NCBI GenBank assembly: GCA_903970125.1
Contig: CAJCHW010000175.1
Coordinates: 1-35,453, forward strand
Direction of reading: 5' to 3'
Length of the DNA: 35,453 bases
Origin: Chlamydiota bacterium
GTDB taxonomy: Bacteria; Actinomycetota; Thermoleophilia; Solirubrobacterales; Solirubrobacteraceae
Made by a program: the position numbers and the translations under genes. Position 1 is the first letter of the stretch. Each line of letters starts with the position of its first letter. Shown here in pieces: positions 15,005-24,115 of the stretch. Below the pieces are notes generated by a model that did no database searches, had not been told where the DNA came from, and saw only the letters and a list, made by a program, of their open reading frames with translations.

Positions 15005-16624
15005 ATGAACACACAGGAGCAAACCGAAAACCTCACGATCGCTCCGATCGTGGGACCCGACGACCCGCGACGCTTTACCGACTCTGGTATCGAGATCAAG
15101 TCGCTCTATACCGACCAGGACGTCCCTGCCGAACTACAGCTGGGTGAACCCGGCGAGTTCCCATTCGCGCGCGGCATTCATCGCGAGATGTACCGCGGAC
15201 AACTGTGGACGATGCGCCAGTACGCCGGGTACGCCTCTGCGAAGGAGTCAAACGAGCGCTACCGCTACCTGCTTTCGAAGGGGTCCACAGGACTTTCGAT
15301 GGCTTTCGATTTGCCGACCCAGCTCGGGCTGGACTCCGACCATCCCCGCTCGCTGGGCGAGGTCGGCCGCACCGGCGTCGCCATTGACACCCTCGATGAC
15401 ATGCGCACAGCCTTCAACGGCATCCCCTTGGACCAGGTGTCCACCTCGATGACCATCAATGCGCCCGCAGCGTGCCTGCTCCTGCTCTACGAGCTCGTCG
15501 GCGAGGAGCAGGGGGTACCAGCCGAGAAGCTGCGAGGCACCACGCAGAACGACGTCCTGAAGGAGTACATCGCCCGCGGCAACTACATCTACCCACCCGG
15601 CCCCACGATGCGCCTGACAACCGACATCTTCGAGTACTGCCACAAGCACGTGCCCCTCTGGAACACGATCTCGGTGTCCGGCTACCACTTCCGCGAGAAG
15701 GGCTGCTCGGCCGTACAGGAGGTCGCGTTCACGCTCTGCTCCGGGATCGCGTACGTGCAGGCAGCCGTGGACAAGGGACTGGCAGTCGATGAATTCGCGC
15801 CGCGTGTGGCCTTCTTCTTCAACTGCCACAACAACGTCTTTCAGGAGGTCGCCAAGTTCCGAGCCGCACGCAGGATGTGGGCGATGCTCATGCGCGATCG
15901 CTTCGGCGCAACGAACCCTCGCGCAATGATGCTCCGCTTTCACACCCAGACCGGCGGCGTCACGCTCACAGCGCAGCAGCCCGAGAACAACATCGTGCGC
16001 GTTGCCCTGCAGGGCTTCGCCGCCGTCTGCGGGGGCACCCAGTCGTTGCACACCAACGGCTTCGACGAGGCGCTCGCGCTTCCCACCGAGCGCGCCGCCA
16101 AGATCGCGCTGCGCACGCAGCAGATCATCGGCAGCGAGGCCGGCGCAGCCGACACCGTGGACCCCTTCGCCGGCTCGTACTTCGTGGAGGCACTTACCGA
16201 CGAGATTGAACGCCGTGCCCAGGAGCTGATCACCAAGGTCGACGCCATGGGCGGATCCGTCAACGCGCTGGAGTTCATAACCGGCGAGATCGACCAATCG
16301 GCATGGGGTTACGAGGAGCGATACCGCCTCCGACAGGACCTGGTGGTTGGCGTCAACGCATTCGAGGAAGACGAGACCGCAATGCAGGACCTGCTGCGAG
16401 TGGACCCCGAGTCAGAACGCGAACAGGTCCAGCGCCTGCAAGCCTTCAAACGCGACCGCGACCACGCCCTGGTCGACCAGCGTCTGACCGAGCTGCGCGC
16501 GGTGGCCCGTAGCGAGGACAACCTACTTCCCGCCATGCGCCAGGCGCTCAAGGACCACTGCTCTCTGGGCGAGGTCTGCGAGGCACTTGCCAACGTGTTC
16601 GACCGCTACACCCCCGCCTTCTGA
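15005..16624 (+). CDS. Methylmalonyl-CoA mutase, catalytic (large) subunit without B12 domain
   Basis: A 539-residue acyl-CoA mutase TIM-barrel subunit. [16 protein letters not shown] contains Tyr73, and [12 protein letters not shown] contains Arg191. These are the positions where methylmalonyl-CoA mutase has Tyr/Arg and isobutyryl-CoA mutase has Phe/Gln, so the substrate is probably methylmalonyl-CoA. His228 in SGYHFREKG is the expected catalytic/substrate-contact histidine. [18 protein letters not shown] and [19 protein letters not shown] are further family hallmarks. It interconverts methylmalonyl-CoA and succinyl-CoA using adenosylcobalamin. The chain ends before the cobalamin-binding domain found in one-piece mutases, so a separate small subunit must exist elsewhere. 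No clear promoter box or ribosome-binding site precedes ATG 15005. The aspartate-semialdehyde dehydrogenase gene follows after 28 bases. Confidence 0.93.
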   Translation: MNTQEQTENLTIAPIVGPDDPRRFTDSGIEIKSLYTDQDVPAELQLGEPGEFPFARGIHREMYRGQLWTMRQYAGYASAKESNERYRYLLSKGSTGLSMAFDLPTQLGLDSDHPRSLGEVGRTGVAIDTLDDMRTAFNGIPLDQVSTSMTINAPAACLLLLYELVGEEQGVPAEKLRGTTQNDVLKEYIARGNYIYPPGPTMRLTTDIFEYCHKHVPLWNTISVSGYHFREKGCSAVQEVAFTLCSGIAYVQAAVDKGLAVDEFAPRVAFFFNCHNNVFQEVAKFRAARRMWAMLMRDRFGATNPRAMMLRFHTQTGGVTLTAQQPENNIVRVALQGFAAVCGGTQSLHTNGFDEALALPTERAAKIALRTQQIIGSEAGAADTVDPFAGSYFVEALTDEIERRAQELITKVDAMGGSVNALEFITGEIDQSAWGYEERYRLRQDLVVGVNAFEEDETAMQDLLRVDPESEREQVQRLQAFKRDRDHALVDQRLTELRAVARSEDNLLPAMRQALKDHCSLGEVCEALANVFDRYTPAF

Positions 16625-16638
16625 AACCGACCGCGCGG

Positions 16639-16644
16639 TACCCT
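16639..16644 (+). promoter_or_regulatory. -10 box for aspartate-semialdehyde dehydrogenase
   Basis: TACCCT, eight bases before ATG 16653, placed in the 28-base gap after the mutase gene. Consistent with a leaderless start. Confidence 0.4.
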
Positions 16645-16652
16645 GTTCCGGC

Positions 16653-17714
16653 ATGCCAGAGAGCTACCGCGTCGCCGTAGTCGGTGCCACCGGCCAGGTC
16701 GGGCGCCTGATGCTCGAGCTGCTCGCACAGCGCCAGTTTCCTGCGAGCGAGATCGTGCCTTTCGCCTCCGAGCGCTCAGCGGGGACCATGATCGACGGGG
16801 TCGGCGTCGTACGCGCGCTGAGCGACGAAACGATCGCGGGGTTCGATCTGGCGATCTTCTCCGCCGGCGCAAGCGTCTCGCGCGAGTGGGCGCCACGGTT
16901 CGCGGTTGCCGGAGCCGTGGTCGTCGACAACTCCTCCTGCTGGCGCATGAACGACGACGTGCCACTGGTAGTCAGCGAGGTCAACCCCGATGCCCTCAGC
17001 GGTCACCACGGCATCGTCGCCAACCCGAACTGCTCGACGATGCAGATGGTCGTGGCGCTGAAGCCCATCTTTGATGCCGCCGGTATCGAGCGCCTGGTCA
17101 TCTCCACCTACCAAGCCGTCTCCGGTACCGGCAAGCAGGCCGTCGAGGAGCTCGGCCGGCAGACCCACGCCGTGCTTGCTCAGCGACAAAGCGGCGACGC
17201 CCGCGACGCCCCCATCGAGCCAGCGGTCTACCGCCACCAGATTGCCTTCAACGCGCTGCCCGAGGCCGGCAGCTTTGCGGCCGGCGACGACCACACCGAC
17301 GAGGAGCGCAAGCTGATGAATGAGACGCGCAAGATCCTCGGCGACCAGTCGATCGGGATATCGGCCACGTGCGTGCGCGTGCCCGTCTTTATCGGGCACT
17401 CCGAGGCCGTGAACGTGCAGACGCGTGAGCCGCTTTCCGTCGAACAGGCGCGCGCGCTGCTGGAGGCGGCGCCCGGCGTCAACGTGATGGACGACCCTGC
17501 TGCAGCCGAGTATCCACTGGCCACGCTCGCCGAGGGCCAGGACGACGTGCTCGTGGGGCGCATCCGCCGCGATCCCGGGCACGATCGCTCGCTGGACATG
17601 TGGATCGTGGCCGACAACTTGCGCAAAGGCGCAGCCACCAACGCCGTCCAGATTGCCGAGCTGCTACACGAGCGCGGCATGCTCGGCGTGCCTGCCCCAG
17701 GCGTCGCCGTTTAG
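16653..17714 (+). CDS. asd: Aspartate-semialdehyde dehydrogenase
   Basis: A 353-residue enzyme. The NADP-binding loop VAVVGATGQVGRLMLELL is at residues 7-24. VDNSSCWRMNDDVPLVVSEVN follows, and the catalytic cysteine is Cys127 in ANPNCSTMQMV. ISTYQAVSGTGKQAVEEL and the substrate-binding region with RVPVFIGHSEAVNVQT complete the pattern. It reduces aspartyl-4-phosphate to aspartate-4-semialdehyde, feeding lysine/diaminopimelate, threonine and methionine synthesis. The length suits the family. The frame is open 22 codons further upstream into the mutase gene, but ATG 16653 is supported by a TACCCT box eight bases earlier and by the position of the Rossmann loop. No aspartokinase gene is adjacent. 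Confidence 0.95.
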   Translation: MPESYRVAVVGATGQVGRLMLELLAQRQFPASEIVPFASERSAGTMIDGVGVVRALSDETIAGFDLAIFSAGASVSREWAPRFAVAGAVVVDNSSCWRMNDDVPLVVSEVNPDALSGHHGIVANPNCSTMQMVVALKPIFDAAGIERLVISTYQAVSGTGKQAVEELGRQTHAVLAQRQSGDARDAPIEPAVYRHQIAFNALPEAGSFAAGDDHTDEERKLMNETRKILGDQSIGISATCVRVPVFIGHSEAVNVQTREPLSVEQARALLEAAPGVNVMDDPAAAEYPLATLAEGQDDVLVGRIRRDPGHDRSLDMWIVADNLRKGAATNAVQIAELLHERGMLGVPAPGVAV

Positions 17715-17783
17715 GCGTACAGGGCGCCTGCACGGGGCCAGTCGGGGGAAGGAGTCGACCCGCTCCAGGCGAACTCTCCAACG

Positions 17784-18536
17784 ATGGTCACCGCTGAGGC
17801 TCAGCGCACGCTGGTCAAATCACCGCCGGAGCTGTGGAGTCAGCTGAGCGATCCCGGCGCCCTCGCCGATCACCTTGGTGAGCTCGGCGAGATCCGCATC
17901 GTGCGCGCCGACCCTGAGGAGGTCGTCGAGTGGGAGGCCCCCGACGCCCACGGTCGGGTGGAGCTCAAGCCGTCCGGATGGGGTACCACCGTCACGCTCT
18001 CGATGACCCTCGATCGGTCCGCGAACGTGCCCGCGCGGCCGGAGTTCGAGCCGGTGCTGGGGCCAAAGCCAGAGCCCGAGCCTGACGCGGGGTTGGAGCC
18101 GGAGGCGGAGGCGCAGCCAGAACTCGCGATCAAGGCCACGGACGAACCGGCGCCACTTCATGCGCCCGCGCTCGACGACGTCCGCAGTGGGTTCATCGCC
18201 CGCTTGCGACAGCGGTGGGCTCGAGGACGGGCAGCAGAACCCGATCCGGCAGAGCCCTCCGAGCAGGAGTCGGGGCAGCCCGCAAATGCGATGGCCGCGC
18301 GCGCGCGCGTGCCACGCGAAATGCCGACCACCACAACACCCCCGCCCACGGTGGCCACCACCGCTGAACCTGCGACTGTCACCGGCATTGCTCAGCTCGC
18401 CCTCGAGGGCGAGCAAGGGGCGGAGCCGAAGGCCCAGGCGGCCAATCCCGCATACGCCGATCACGCCACTGCGCTGCTGACGGCGCTCCTGGACAAACTC
18501 GGTGAAGCACACCACCGGCCGTTCTCGCGCTCATAG
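17784..18536 (+). CDS. START/SRPBCC-like protein interrupted by a Pro/Glu-rich insertion
   Basis: A 250-residue protein with an unusual layout. Residues 1-77 (AQRTLVKSPPELWSQLSDPG, IRIVRADPEEVVEWEAPD, WGTTVTLSMTL) look like the first helix and strands of an SRPBCC/polyketide-cyclase fold. Residues 78-222 are low-complexity and disordered-looking, rich in Pro, Glu and Ala, with a short basic stretch near FIARLRQRWARGR. Residues 225-250 (ADHATALLTALLDKLGEAH) look like the long C-terminal helix that closes the same fold. The domain therefore seems split by about 145 residues. No function can be assigned. No strong ribosome-binding site or promoter box was seen before ATG 17784. It lies between asd and pccB. 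Confidence 0.7.
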   Translation: MVTAEAQRTLVKSPPELWSQLSDPGALADHLGELGEIRIVRADPEEVVEWEAPDAHGRVELKPSGWGTTVTLSMTLDRSANVPARPEFEPVLGPKPEPEPDAGLEPEAEAQPELAIKATDEPAPLHAPALDDVRSGFIARLRQRWARGRAAEPDPAEPSEQESGQPANAMAARARVPREMPTTTTPPPTVATTAEPATVTGIAQLALEGEQGAEPKAQAANPAYADHATALLTALLDKLGEAHHRPFSRS

Positions 18537-18565
18537 CCTCCACCCAGCCGTGGATCGAGCGCGGA

Positions 18566-18571
18566 TAAGAT
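18566..18571 (+). promoter_or_regulatory. -10 box for pccB
   Basis: TAAGAT, nine bases before ATG 18581, with a C-rich spacer and no ribosome-binding site. Likely leaderless promoter of the pccB-epsilon unit. Confidence 0.5.
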
Positions 18572-18580
18572 CCGCCCCCG

Positions 18581-20146
18581 ATGCGAGAGAAAGCGCCCGA
18601 AACCTATGAGGAACGTCTGGCGCAGCTCACGGCGCTGCGCGCCGAGGCCGCGCACGCCGAGGGCCCAGCGGTGGAGAAGCAGCACGAGCGGGGCAAGCTG
18701 ACCGCCCGTGAGCGCGTGGAGCGGCTGCTTGACCCCGGCTCCTTCCAGGAGCTCGACTCCTTCGTGCGCCACCGCACCACCGCATTTGGCATGGACAAGA
18801 ACCGCCCACTCGCTGACGCCGTGATCACAGGGCACGGCACGATCGAAGGCCGGCGTGTGTGTGTGTTCAGCCAGGACTTCACCGTCTTCGGCGGTTCGCT
18901 GGGCGAGGTGATGGGCGAAAAGATGTGCAAGATCATGGACCTCGCGGCCAAGATCGGCTGCCCCGTCGTCGGCATCAACGATTCCGGCGGCGCCCGCATC
19001 CAGGAGGGCGTGGTGTCGCTCGGTGCATACGGCGACGTGTTCGTCCGCAACGTGCGCTGCTCAGGCGTGATTCCCCAGATCAGTCTGATCATGGGTCCAT
19101 GTGCAGGCGGCGCCGTGTACTCGCCCGCGATCACGGACTTCATCCTCATGGTCAAGGAGACCTCGCACATGTTCATCACCGGGCCCGACGTGATCAAGAC
19201 CGTCACGGGCGAGGAAGTGGGATTCGAGGAGCTGGGCGGCGCCATGTCGCACAACACCAAGTCCGGCGTGGCGCATTTCGCCGCCGAGGACGAGGAGGCA
19301 TGCCTGGAGGACTGCCGGTACCTGTTGAGCTTCCTGCCCTCCAACAACCTCTCCACGGCCCCTCGCGTGGCCACCGCCGACAGCCCCGATCGGATGGACC
19401 CAGAGCTCGACCACATCGTCCCGGACTCTCCCAACAAGCCGTACGACATGCGCGACGTTGTCCGCCGGATCGTCGACGACGGCGAGTTTCTTGAGGTCCA
19501 CGAGCACTATGCGCGCAACATCATCTGCGGGTTTGCCCGTCTGGACGGCTTCGCTGTTGGCATCGTCGGCAACCAGCCCAACCAGCTCGCAGGCGTGCTG
19601 GACATCGACGCATCAGCAAAGGCCGCGCGCTTCGTGCGTACCTGCGACGCGTTCAACCTGCCACTGATCACCCTCTGCGACGTCCCCGGCTTTCTCCCCG
19701 GCACAGCGCAGGAGTGGGGCGGGATCATCCGCCACGGCGCAAAGCTGTTGTACGCGTTTACCGAGGCCACGGTGCCCAAGCTCACCGTGATCACGCGCAA
19801 GGCGTACGGCGGCGCCTACGACGTCATGGCCTCAAAGCACCTGCTCGCCGATTTCAACTTCGCGTGGCCCAGTGCCGAGGTGGCAGTGATGGGGCCAGAG
19901 GGAGCCGTGAACATCATCTACCGCCGCGACATCGCTGCAAGCCCGACCCCCGATGAGCGGCGCAGCACGCTCATCGCCGACTACAAGGCCCACTTCGCCA
20001 ACCCCTACTCCGCCGCCGAGCGCGGGTACCTCGACGACGTGATCGTGCCCCACGAAACACGCCCCAAGCTGATCACCGCGCTGCACACGCTGCAGACAAA
20101 GCGCGAAGCGGGCCCAGCACGCAAGCACGGCAACATCCCGCTTTAG
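18581..20146 (+). CDS. pccB: Propionyl-CoA carboxylase beta chain (carboxyltransferase)
   Basis: A 521-residue carboxyltransferase of the usual length. The N-terminal half has [33 protein letters not shown] and [14 protein letters not shown], the acyl-CoA/oxyanion-hole parts. The C-terminal half has [20 protein letters not shown] and [15 protein letters not shown]. Asp414 in the GGAYDVM stretch corresponds to the residue that is Asp in PccB (propionyl-CoA) and Ile in AccB (acetyl-CoA) of Streptomyces, so propionyl-CoA is the likely main substrate. It moves the carboxyl group from carboxybiotin to the acyl-CoA, giving methylmalonyl-CoA, the substrate of the mutase encoded upstream. The partner biotin subunit is encoded at 28276, on the far side of the sulfur operon. 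Confidence 0.94.
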   Translation: MREKAPETYEERLAQLTALRAEAAHAEGPAVEKQHERGKLTARERVERLLDPGSFQELDSFVRHRTTAFGMDKNRPLADAVITGHGTIEGRRVCVFSQDFTVFGGSLGEVMGEKMCKIMDLAAKIGCPVVGINDSGGARIQEGVVSLGAYGDVFVRNVRCSGVIPQISLIMGPCAGGAVYSPAITDFILMVKETSHMFITGPDVIKTVTGEEVGFEELGGAMSHNTKSGVAHFAAEDEEACLEDCRYLLSFLPSNNLSTAPRVATADSPDRMDPELDHIVPDSPNKPYDMRDVVRRIVDDGEFLEVHEHYARNIICGFARLDGFAVGIVGNQPNQLAGVLDIDASAKAARFVRTCDAFNLPLITLCDVPGFLPGTAQEWGGIIRHGAKLLYAFTEATVPKLTVITRKAYGGAYDVMASKHLLADFNFAWPSAEVAVMGPEGAVNIIYRRDIAASPTPDERRSTLIADYKAHFANPYSAAERGYLDDVIVPHETRPKLITALHTLQTKREAGPARKHGNIPL

Positions 20147-20181
20147 GCGGGGCCCGTGCGATTGCTGCGCCCCCAGGATCC

Positions 20182-20409
20182 ATGGCCAACGCCGAGCCCC
20201 ATACGCCCGCTCAGATCGCAGCGATAGCGCCCGCGGCCAGCGGCGAGGAGGCGGCCGCGATCGTGGCGGCGCTGGAGCGCTTCGCCGCCGACACCGCCTC
20301 CGGTCATGCCGCAGACGACGTGGCACCTGACCCGTGGCAGCGCATGGCGCTGCTTGAGGGCATCCGGCGCATGAGCACGCCCGAGGCGCCGTCGGCGTGG
20401 ATGAACTAG
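20182..20409 (+). CDS. Acyl-CoA carboxylase epsilon-like small subunit
   Basis: A 75-residue acidic, Ala-rich protein placed 35 bases after pccB. The pattern SGEEAAAIVAALERF, a short spacer, then DPWQRMALLEGIRR resembles the actinobacterial AccE/PccE family, whose genes usually follow the carboxyltransferase gene. There the peptide helps assemble the alpha and beta subunits. Assignment rests on size, position and the short helix-W-helix pattern. AGGA lies three bases before ATG 20182, close for a ribosome-binding site. If the family call is wrong it is simply a small protein of unknown function. Confidence 0.68.
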   Translation: MANAEPHTPAQIAAIAPAASGEEAAAIVAALERFAADTASGHAADDVAPDPWQRMALLEGIRRMSTPEAPSAWMN

Positions 20410-20436
20410 GGCCACTGCGAGCCCGGCCAAGCCCAG

Positions 20437-20557
20437 GCTAGATAAATAGCTAAAAGCCGCTAGCATTTCAGACCAATACCTCTGCAGGCCGAGGAAACGT
20501 GTAAGCGCGCCGCCGAGCAGCAGGCTTGGAATCGGCCCTACCCCCAAGACAGGAGGT
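20437..20557 (+). promoter_or_regulatory. AT-rich control region and leader of the sulfate-reduction operon
   Basis: An AT-rich patch in very GC-rich DNA. GCTAG (20437-20441), the palindrome TAGCTA (20447-20452) and GCTAGC (20459-20464) are related half-site-like elements that could bind a repressor or activator. TAGCAT at 20461-20466 could be the -10 box, giving a leader of roughly 90 bases. The leader ends in a full AGGAGGT (20551-20557), eight bases before ATG 20566. I could not fit a known riboswitch to it. Confidence 0.45.
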
Positions 20558-20565
20558 CTTTGCGC

Positions 20566-22452
20566 ATGGAGCCACTCACATCCACCAGTTCAACAGCTAC
20601 CCAGCCTTCCGCGGAGATCTCCAGTGAGGCTCCCGCGCGGCCGCTGACGCAGCGGGGAACGCTGTCGGACCCGGAGGTGCTCCAGCATGTCCCCGGCCAC
20701 GTGATCCCAATCCTGCTGCGGGAGTTCGACGACTTCAAGAGCGAGGCGCAGCAGTTTTTGGACGGCGACATTCCAGAGACGGACTTCATCAAGTTCCGCC
20801 TCAAACAGGGCGTATACGGGCAGCGCCAGAGCGACGTCCAGATGATCCGCGTGAAGCTCCCATTCGGCGGCGTCACCGCCGACCAGCTCGACGCCTTCGC
20901 CGACGTGATCGAGAAGTACGCGCCCCTACGCAAGGGCCATGTCACCACGCGCCAGAACATTCAGGTGCACCACATGCCGCTGATGGACGTCGAGCGCGCC
21001 ATCCGCGAGCTCGGCGAGGTGGGCCTTTCCAGCCGCGAGGGCTGCGGCAACACGATGCGCAACGTGACCGGAGATCCCTGGGCCGGCGTGGCACCAGACG
21101 AGCTCTTTGACATGACCCCTTATGCCGCCGCGTACGTGCGTTACTTCGTGCGCCACCCGACCACGCAGGCGATGCCACGCAAGGTCAAGACTGCGTTCGA
21201 CGGCTCCGCCGCAGGCCGGGCGATCTCGGAGATCCACGACATCGCCTTCGAAGCACGCGTGCGTCAAAGCGACGACCCCGACAACCCCGGCGAGGTCCGC
21301 GGCGCACAGATGCGCGTGGGCGGTGGCACCTCGATCATGCCTCGGCTTGCGCCCGTTCTATACGAGTTTGTGGGCCTCGACGACGGCGAGTATTTGAAGA
21401 TCACAGAGGCCGTGATGCGCATCTTTGACCGCCAGGAGTGGCTGCGTGTCAACCGCGCGCGGGCTCGGATCAAGGTTTTTGTGGACAAGTTCGGCATCGA
21501 CGAGCTGCGCCGGCAGGTCGAGGAGGAGCTCGAAGGCGACTGGGTCTCCGAACGCGACTTCGCTGTGGAGCACAGACTCGGCATCTACGACGAACAGCCC
21601 CCAGCCGAGCCGGTCTCATACGGCACCCCCAATGGCGACACCTCCGAGCTTGAGCGCTTCCGCCACGCCAACGTGGCCGACCAGAAACAGGACGGCTTTG
21701 TGACCGTCGAGGTCAAGATCCGCCGTGGCGACCTCACGCCCGAGCAGCTGCGCGGGCTGGCCGAGATCATGCGCAAGTACACGGGCAACTACGCACGCAC
21801 CACCGTCCAGCAGAACCTGGTTCTGCGGTGGGTGCGCGAGGACAGCGTCTATGACGTCTGGCGCGCACTGTCGGATCTCGGGTTGGGCGATCCAGGCGCG
21901 CGCGAGATCGAGGATGTGGTCTCGTGCCCCGGCACGGACTCGTGCAAGCTGGGCATCACCAGCTCCATGGGCCTAAACCAAGCAGTGCAGGACCGTCTGC
22001 TGAGCATGAACATCGAGGACCCACTAGCCCGGGCCATCGCGGTCAAGATCTCCGGGTGCCCCAACGGCTGCGGCCAGCACCATCTCGGCTCGATCGGCTT
22101 CTATGGCGCCTCCATCAAGGTGGGCGAGCACACGATCCCCGCCTACATCCCGCATGTCGGCGGCTCGTTCGAAGGCGAGGTCGCGTTCGGCGAGCGCCTG
22201 AAGCTGCGCTTGCCATCCAAGCGGATCCCAGATGCAGTGGAGCGCTGGCTGCGTCATTACGAAAGCGACCACCTCGACGGCGAGACCTGGGTCGCCTATA
22301 TTCAGCGCGTCGGCACAACACAGCTTGAAAGCCAGGTCAAGGACCTGTCCATGCCTGCCGACTTCAGCCTCCAGACCATGAACCAGTTCATCGACTGGAA
22401 CCGCGACGTGCCGTTCCAGGTGATCCGAGGAGAAGGCGAGTGCGCAGTCTGA
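20566..22452 (+). CDS. sir: Siroheme- and [4Fe-4S]-dependent sulfite reductase
   Basis: A 628-residue nitrite/sulfite reductase family protein with two ferredoxin-like half domains and two siroheme domains. KGHVTTRQNIQVHH and, in the second repeat, YTGNYARTTVQQNLVLRW are the repeated substrate/siroheme motifs. Four cysteines bind the coupled cluster: Cys454 and Cys460 in SCPGTDSC, Cys498 and Cys502 in SGCPNGC. It reduces sulfite to sulfide with six electrons, probably from ferredoxin. The family also contains nitrite reductases. The operon partners (APS reductase and ATP sulfurylase) make sulfite the natural substrate. ATG 20566 is chosen because AGGAGGT sits eight bases upstream; a TTG two codons earlier would be too close to it. 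Confidence 0.92.
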   Translation: MEPLTSTSSTATQPSAEISSEAPARPLTQRGTLSDPEVLQHVPGHVIPILLREFDDFKSEAQQFLDGDIPETDFIKFRLKQGVYGQRQSDVQMIRVKLPFGGVTADQLDAFADVIEKYAPLRKGHVTTRQNIQVHHMPLMDVERAIRELGEVGLSSREGCGNTMRNVTGDPWAGVAPDELFDMTPYAAAYVRYFVRHPTTQAMPRKVKTAFDGSAAGRAISEIHDIAFEARVRQSDDPDNPGEVRGAQMRVGGGTSIMPRLAPVLYEFVGLDDGEYLKITEAVMRIFDRQEWLRVNRARARIKVFVDKFGIDELRRQVEEELEGDWVSERDFAVEHRLGIYDEQPPAEPVSYGTPNGDTSELERFRHANVADQKQDGFVTVEVKIRRGDLTPEQLRGLAEIMRKYTGNYARTTVQQNLVLRWVREDSVYDVWRALSDLGLGDPGAREIEDVVSCPGTDSCKLGITSSMGLNQAVQDRLLSMNIEDPLARAIAVKISGCPNGCGQHHLGSIGFYGASIKVGEHTIPAYIPHVGGSFEGEVAFGERLKLRLPSKRIPDAVERWLRHYESDHLDGETWVAYIQRVGTTQLESQVKDLSMPADFSLQTMNQFIDWNRDVPFQVIRGEGECAV

Positions 22453-23177
22453 CTGACACGCCACAGCTGTCGCCGGCATCGCCCGCGCCGGCACCGCAGC
22501 TTGCCCACGAGCTCACCGAGACCTTGCGCGAAGCTGTCGAGGCGCACGGCGGTCGGCTCGTGCTTCTGTGCTCGTTTCAGAAGGAGGAGTCGGTACTGAT
22601 CGACGAGCTGATGCGTGTGGCCCCGACACCGAACCCAGTGCGGATCGTGACCATCGATACCGGCGTGCTCTTCCCCGAGACACTTGAGACCTGGAAGGCC
22701 TTTGAGGACCGCTTTGGAATCGCAGTAGAGGTGCTTGACGCCAGCGGTCCAAGTGGGCCCTGGACGGGCCCCGGCAACTGCTGCTCAGCACAGAAGGTGG
22801 CGGCGCTTGAGCACGCACTCAGCAGCGCCGACGGCTGGGTCACGGGTTTGCGTCGCGAGCAGAGCCCCACGCGCGCGGACATTGAACTGCGTGAACGCGA
22901 CGACGCCCGCGGGATGTGGAAATTCAATCCGCTTGCCGGCTGGGCAGAGCGCGACATCTGGCGGCGCATCCACGAGCGCTCACTGCCTTACCACCCGCTG
23001 CATGACCAGGGTTACTCGTCGATCGGGTGCGCGCCGTGCACGCAGCCAGGGTCCGGCCGCGAGGGTCGCTGGGCAGGCACCGCCAAGACCGAGTGCGGGC
23101 TGCATGTGGAGCCCGCGTGGGCGCCCTCGGCAGCTGCGGCTGAGGCCTCCAGCACGACCGGAGCACCGCGCTCGTGA
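22440..23177 (+). CDS. cysH: Assimilatory APS reductase with [4Fe-4S] cluster (CysH family)
   Basis: A 245-residue PP-loop-family reductase. LLCSFQKEESVLID replaces the P-loop-like nucleotide site, and TIDTGVLFPETLETW follows. Cys114-Cys115 (NCCSAQK) and Cys197/Cys200 (GCAPC) form the four-cysteine set that binds a [4Fe-4S] cluster in APS reductases and is absent from PAPS reductases. The catalytic cysteine is Cys219 in KTECGLH. It reduces adenylylsulfate to sulfite with thioredoxin as donor. That agrees with the absence of APS kinase (CysC) here. The GTG start lies 13 bases inside the end of the sulfite reductase gene, with GAGGAG seven bases upstream. Its own stop overlaps the cysD start. 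Confidence 0.92.
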   Translation: MRSLTDTPQLSPASPAPAPQLAHELTETLREAVEAHGGRLVLLCSFQKEESVLIDELMRVAPTPNPVRIVTIDTGVLFPETLETWKAFEDRFGIAVEVLDASGPSGPWTGPGNCCSAQKVAALEHALSSADGWVTGLRREQSPTRADIELRERDDARGMWKFNPLAGWAERDIWRRIHERSLPYHPLHDQGYSSIGCAPCTQPGSGREGRWAGTAKTECGLHVEPAWAPSAAAAEASSTTGAPRS

Positions 23178-24100
23178 GCGCTGTCTCGACACCAACGCGA
23201 CCGGTGCTCAGTCACCTCAGGGCGCTCGAGTCCGAGGCGATCTACGTGATGCGCGAGGTGGCCGCCGAATTTGAGCGGCCAGGGCTCTTGTTCAGTGCCG
23301 GCAAGGACTCCTTGGTTTTGCTGCGCTTGGCCGAGAAGGCGTTTCGCCCGGGGCGCTTCCCGTTCCCGCTCATGCACGTCGACACCGGGCACAACTTCCC
23401 CGAGGTCATAGCGCTTCGCGATCAGCGCGCCGCAGAACTTGGCGAGCGCTTAATCGTTGCCAGCGTGCAGGACTCGATCGACCGCGGCCGCGTCGTTGAG
23501 GAGACAGGCCCGCGGGCCTCGCGCAACCGTCTACAGACGACGACGCTGCTCGATGCCATCGCAGAGCACAACTTCGACGCAGTGCTCGGCGGAGCACGGC
23601 GCGACGAGGAGCGCGCGCGCGCCAAGGAGCGCGTGTTCTCATTCCGCGACGATTTCGGCCAGTGGGACCCCAAAAACCAGCGCCCCGAGCTCTGGAACCT
23701 CTACAACGGGCGCATCCGCAAGGGCGAGCATGTGCGTGTGTTCCCACTGTCGAACTGGACCGAGCTCGACGTCTGGGAGTACATCGAGCAGGAGCGCCTG
23801 GATGTGCCATCGATCTACTACGCCCACGAGCGCGAGGTCTTCGAGCGCGATGGCATGCTCTACGCCTGGCGCGACGGCGCCGAGCTGATCGATGGCGAGA
23901 CAGTTTTCACCGAGTCCGTGCGCTACCGCACAGTCGGGGACATGACGTGCACGGGCGGTGTGCGCTCGCACGCCGCCACGCTGCAGGAGGTCGTTGCCGA
24001 GATCGCCGCCACGCGGTTGACAGAGCGCGGTGAGACACGCGCCGACGACCGCGTCTCGGAGGCGGCAATGGAGGACCGCAAGAAGGTCGGCTACTTCTAG
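23174..24100 (+). CDS. cysD: Sulfate adenylyltransferase subunit 2
   Basis: A 308-residue protein of the ATP-sulfurylase small-subunit family. The PP-loop is SAGKDS (residues 41-46; the common form is SGGKDS). FPLMHVDTGHNFPEV, GGARRDEERARAKER, FPLSNWTELDVWEYI and TCTGGVRSHA are diagnostic. With CysN it forms adenylylsulfate from ATP and sulfate. The GTG start overlaps the cysH stop (GTGA). It ends in the usual basic DRKKVGYF. Fully in line with a heterodimeric, GTP-driven ATP sulfurylase. Confidence 0.95.
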   Translation: MSAVSTPTRPVLSHLRALESEAIYVMREVAAEFERPGLLFSAGKDSLVLLRLAEKAFRPGRFPFPLMHVDTGHNFPEVIALRDQRAAELGERLIVASVQDSIDRGRVVEETGPRASRNRLQTTTLLDAIAEHNFDAVLGGARRDEERARAKERVFSFRDDFGQWDPKNQRPELWNLYNGRIRKGEHVRVFPLSNWTELDVWEYIEQERLDVPSIYYAHEREVFERDGMLYAWRDGAELIDGETVFTESVRYRTVGDMTCTGGVRSHAATLQEVVAEIAATRLTERGETRADDRVSEAAMEDRKKVGYF

Positions 24101-24115
24101 CCTGGAAGCTCTGCA

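Noticed and set aside
14856-15014. Longer N-terminus for the UDP-glucuronate decarboxylase
   Set aside because: It would cover the divergent intergenic region and run into the mutase start. The Rossmann fold begins at 14855.
15248-16297. Long minus-strand open frame inside the mutase gene
   Set aside because: Antisense shadow of a highly conserved enzyme. Its translation has no recognisable domain.
18298-18312. Alternating GC run as a possible Z-DNA or regulatory repeat
   Set aside because: It is short, lies in the disordered coding insertion and is explained by Ala/Arg codons.
20410-20565. Cobalamin or SAM riboswitch, suggested by GCCACTG and GAGGAAACGTG
   Set aside because: The order and spacing of the conserved boxes do not match either class and the leader after the likely -10 box is too short for a cobalamin riboswitch.
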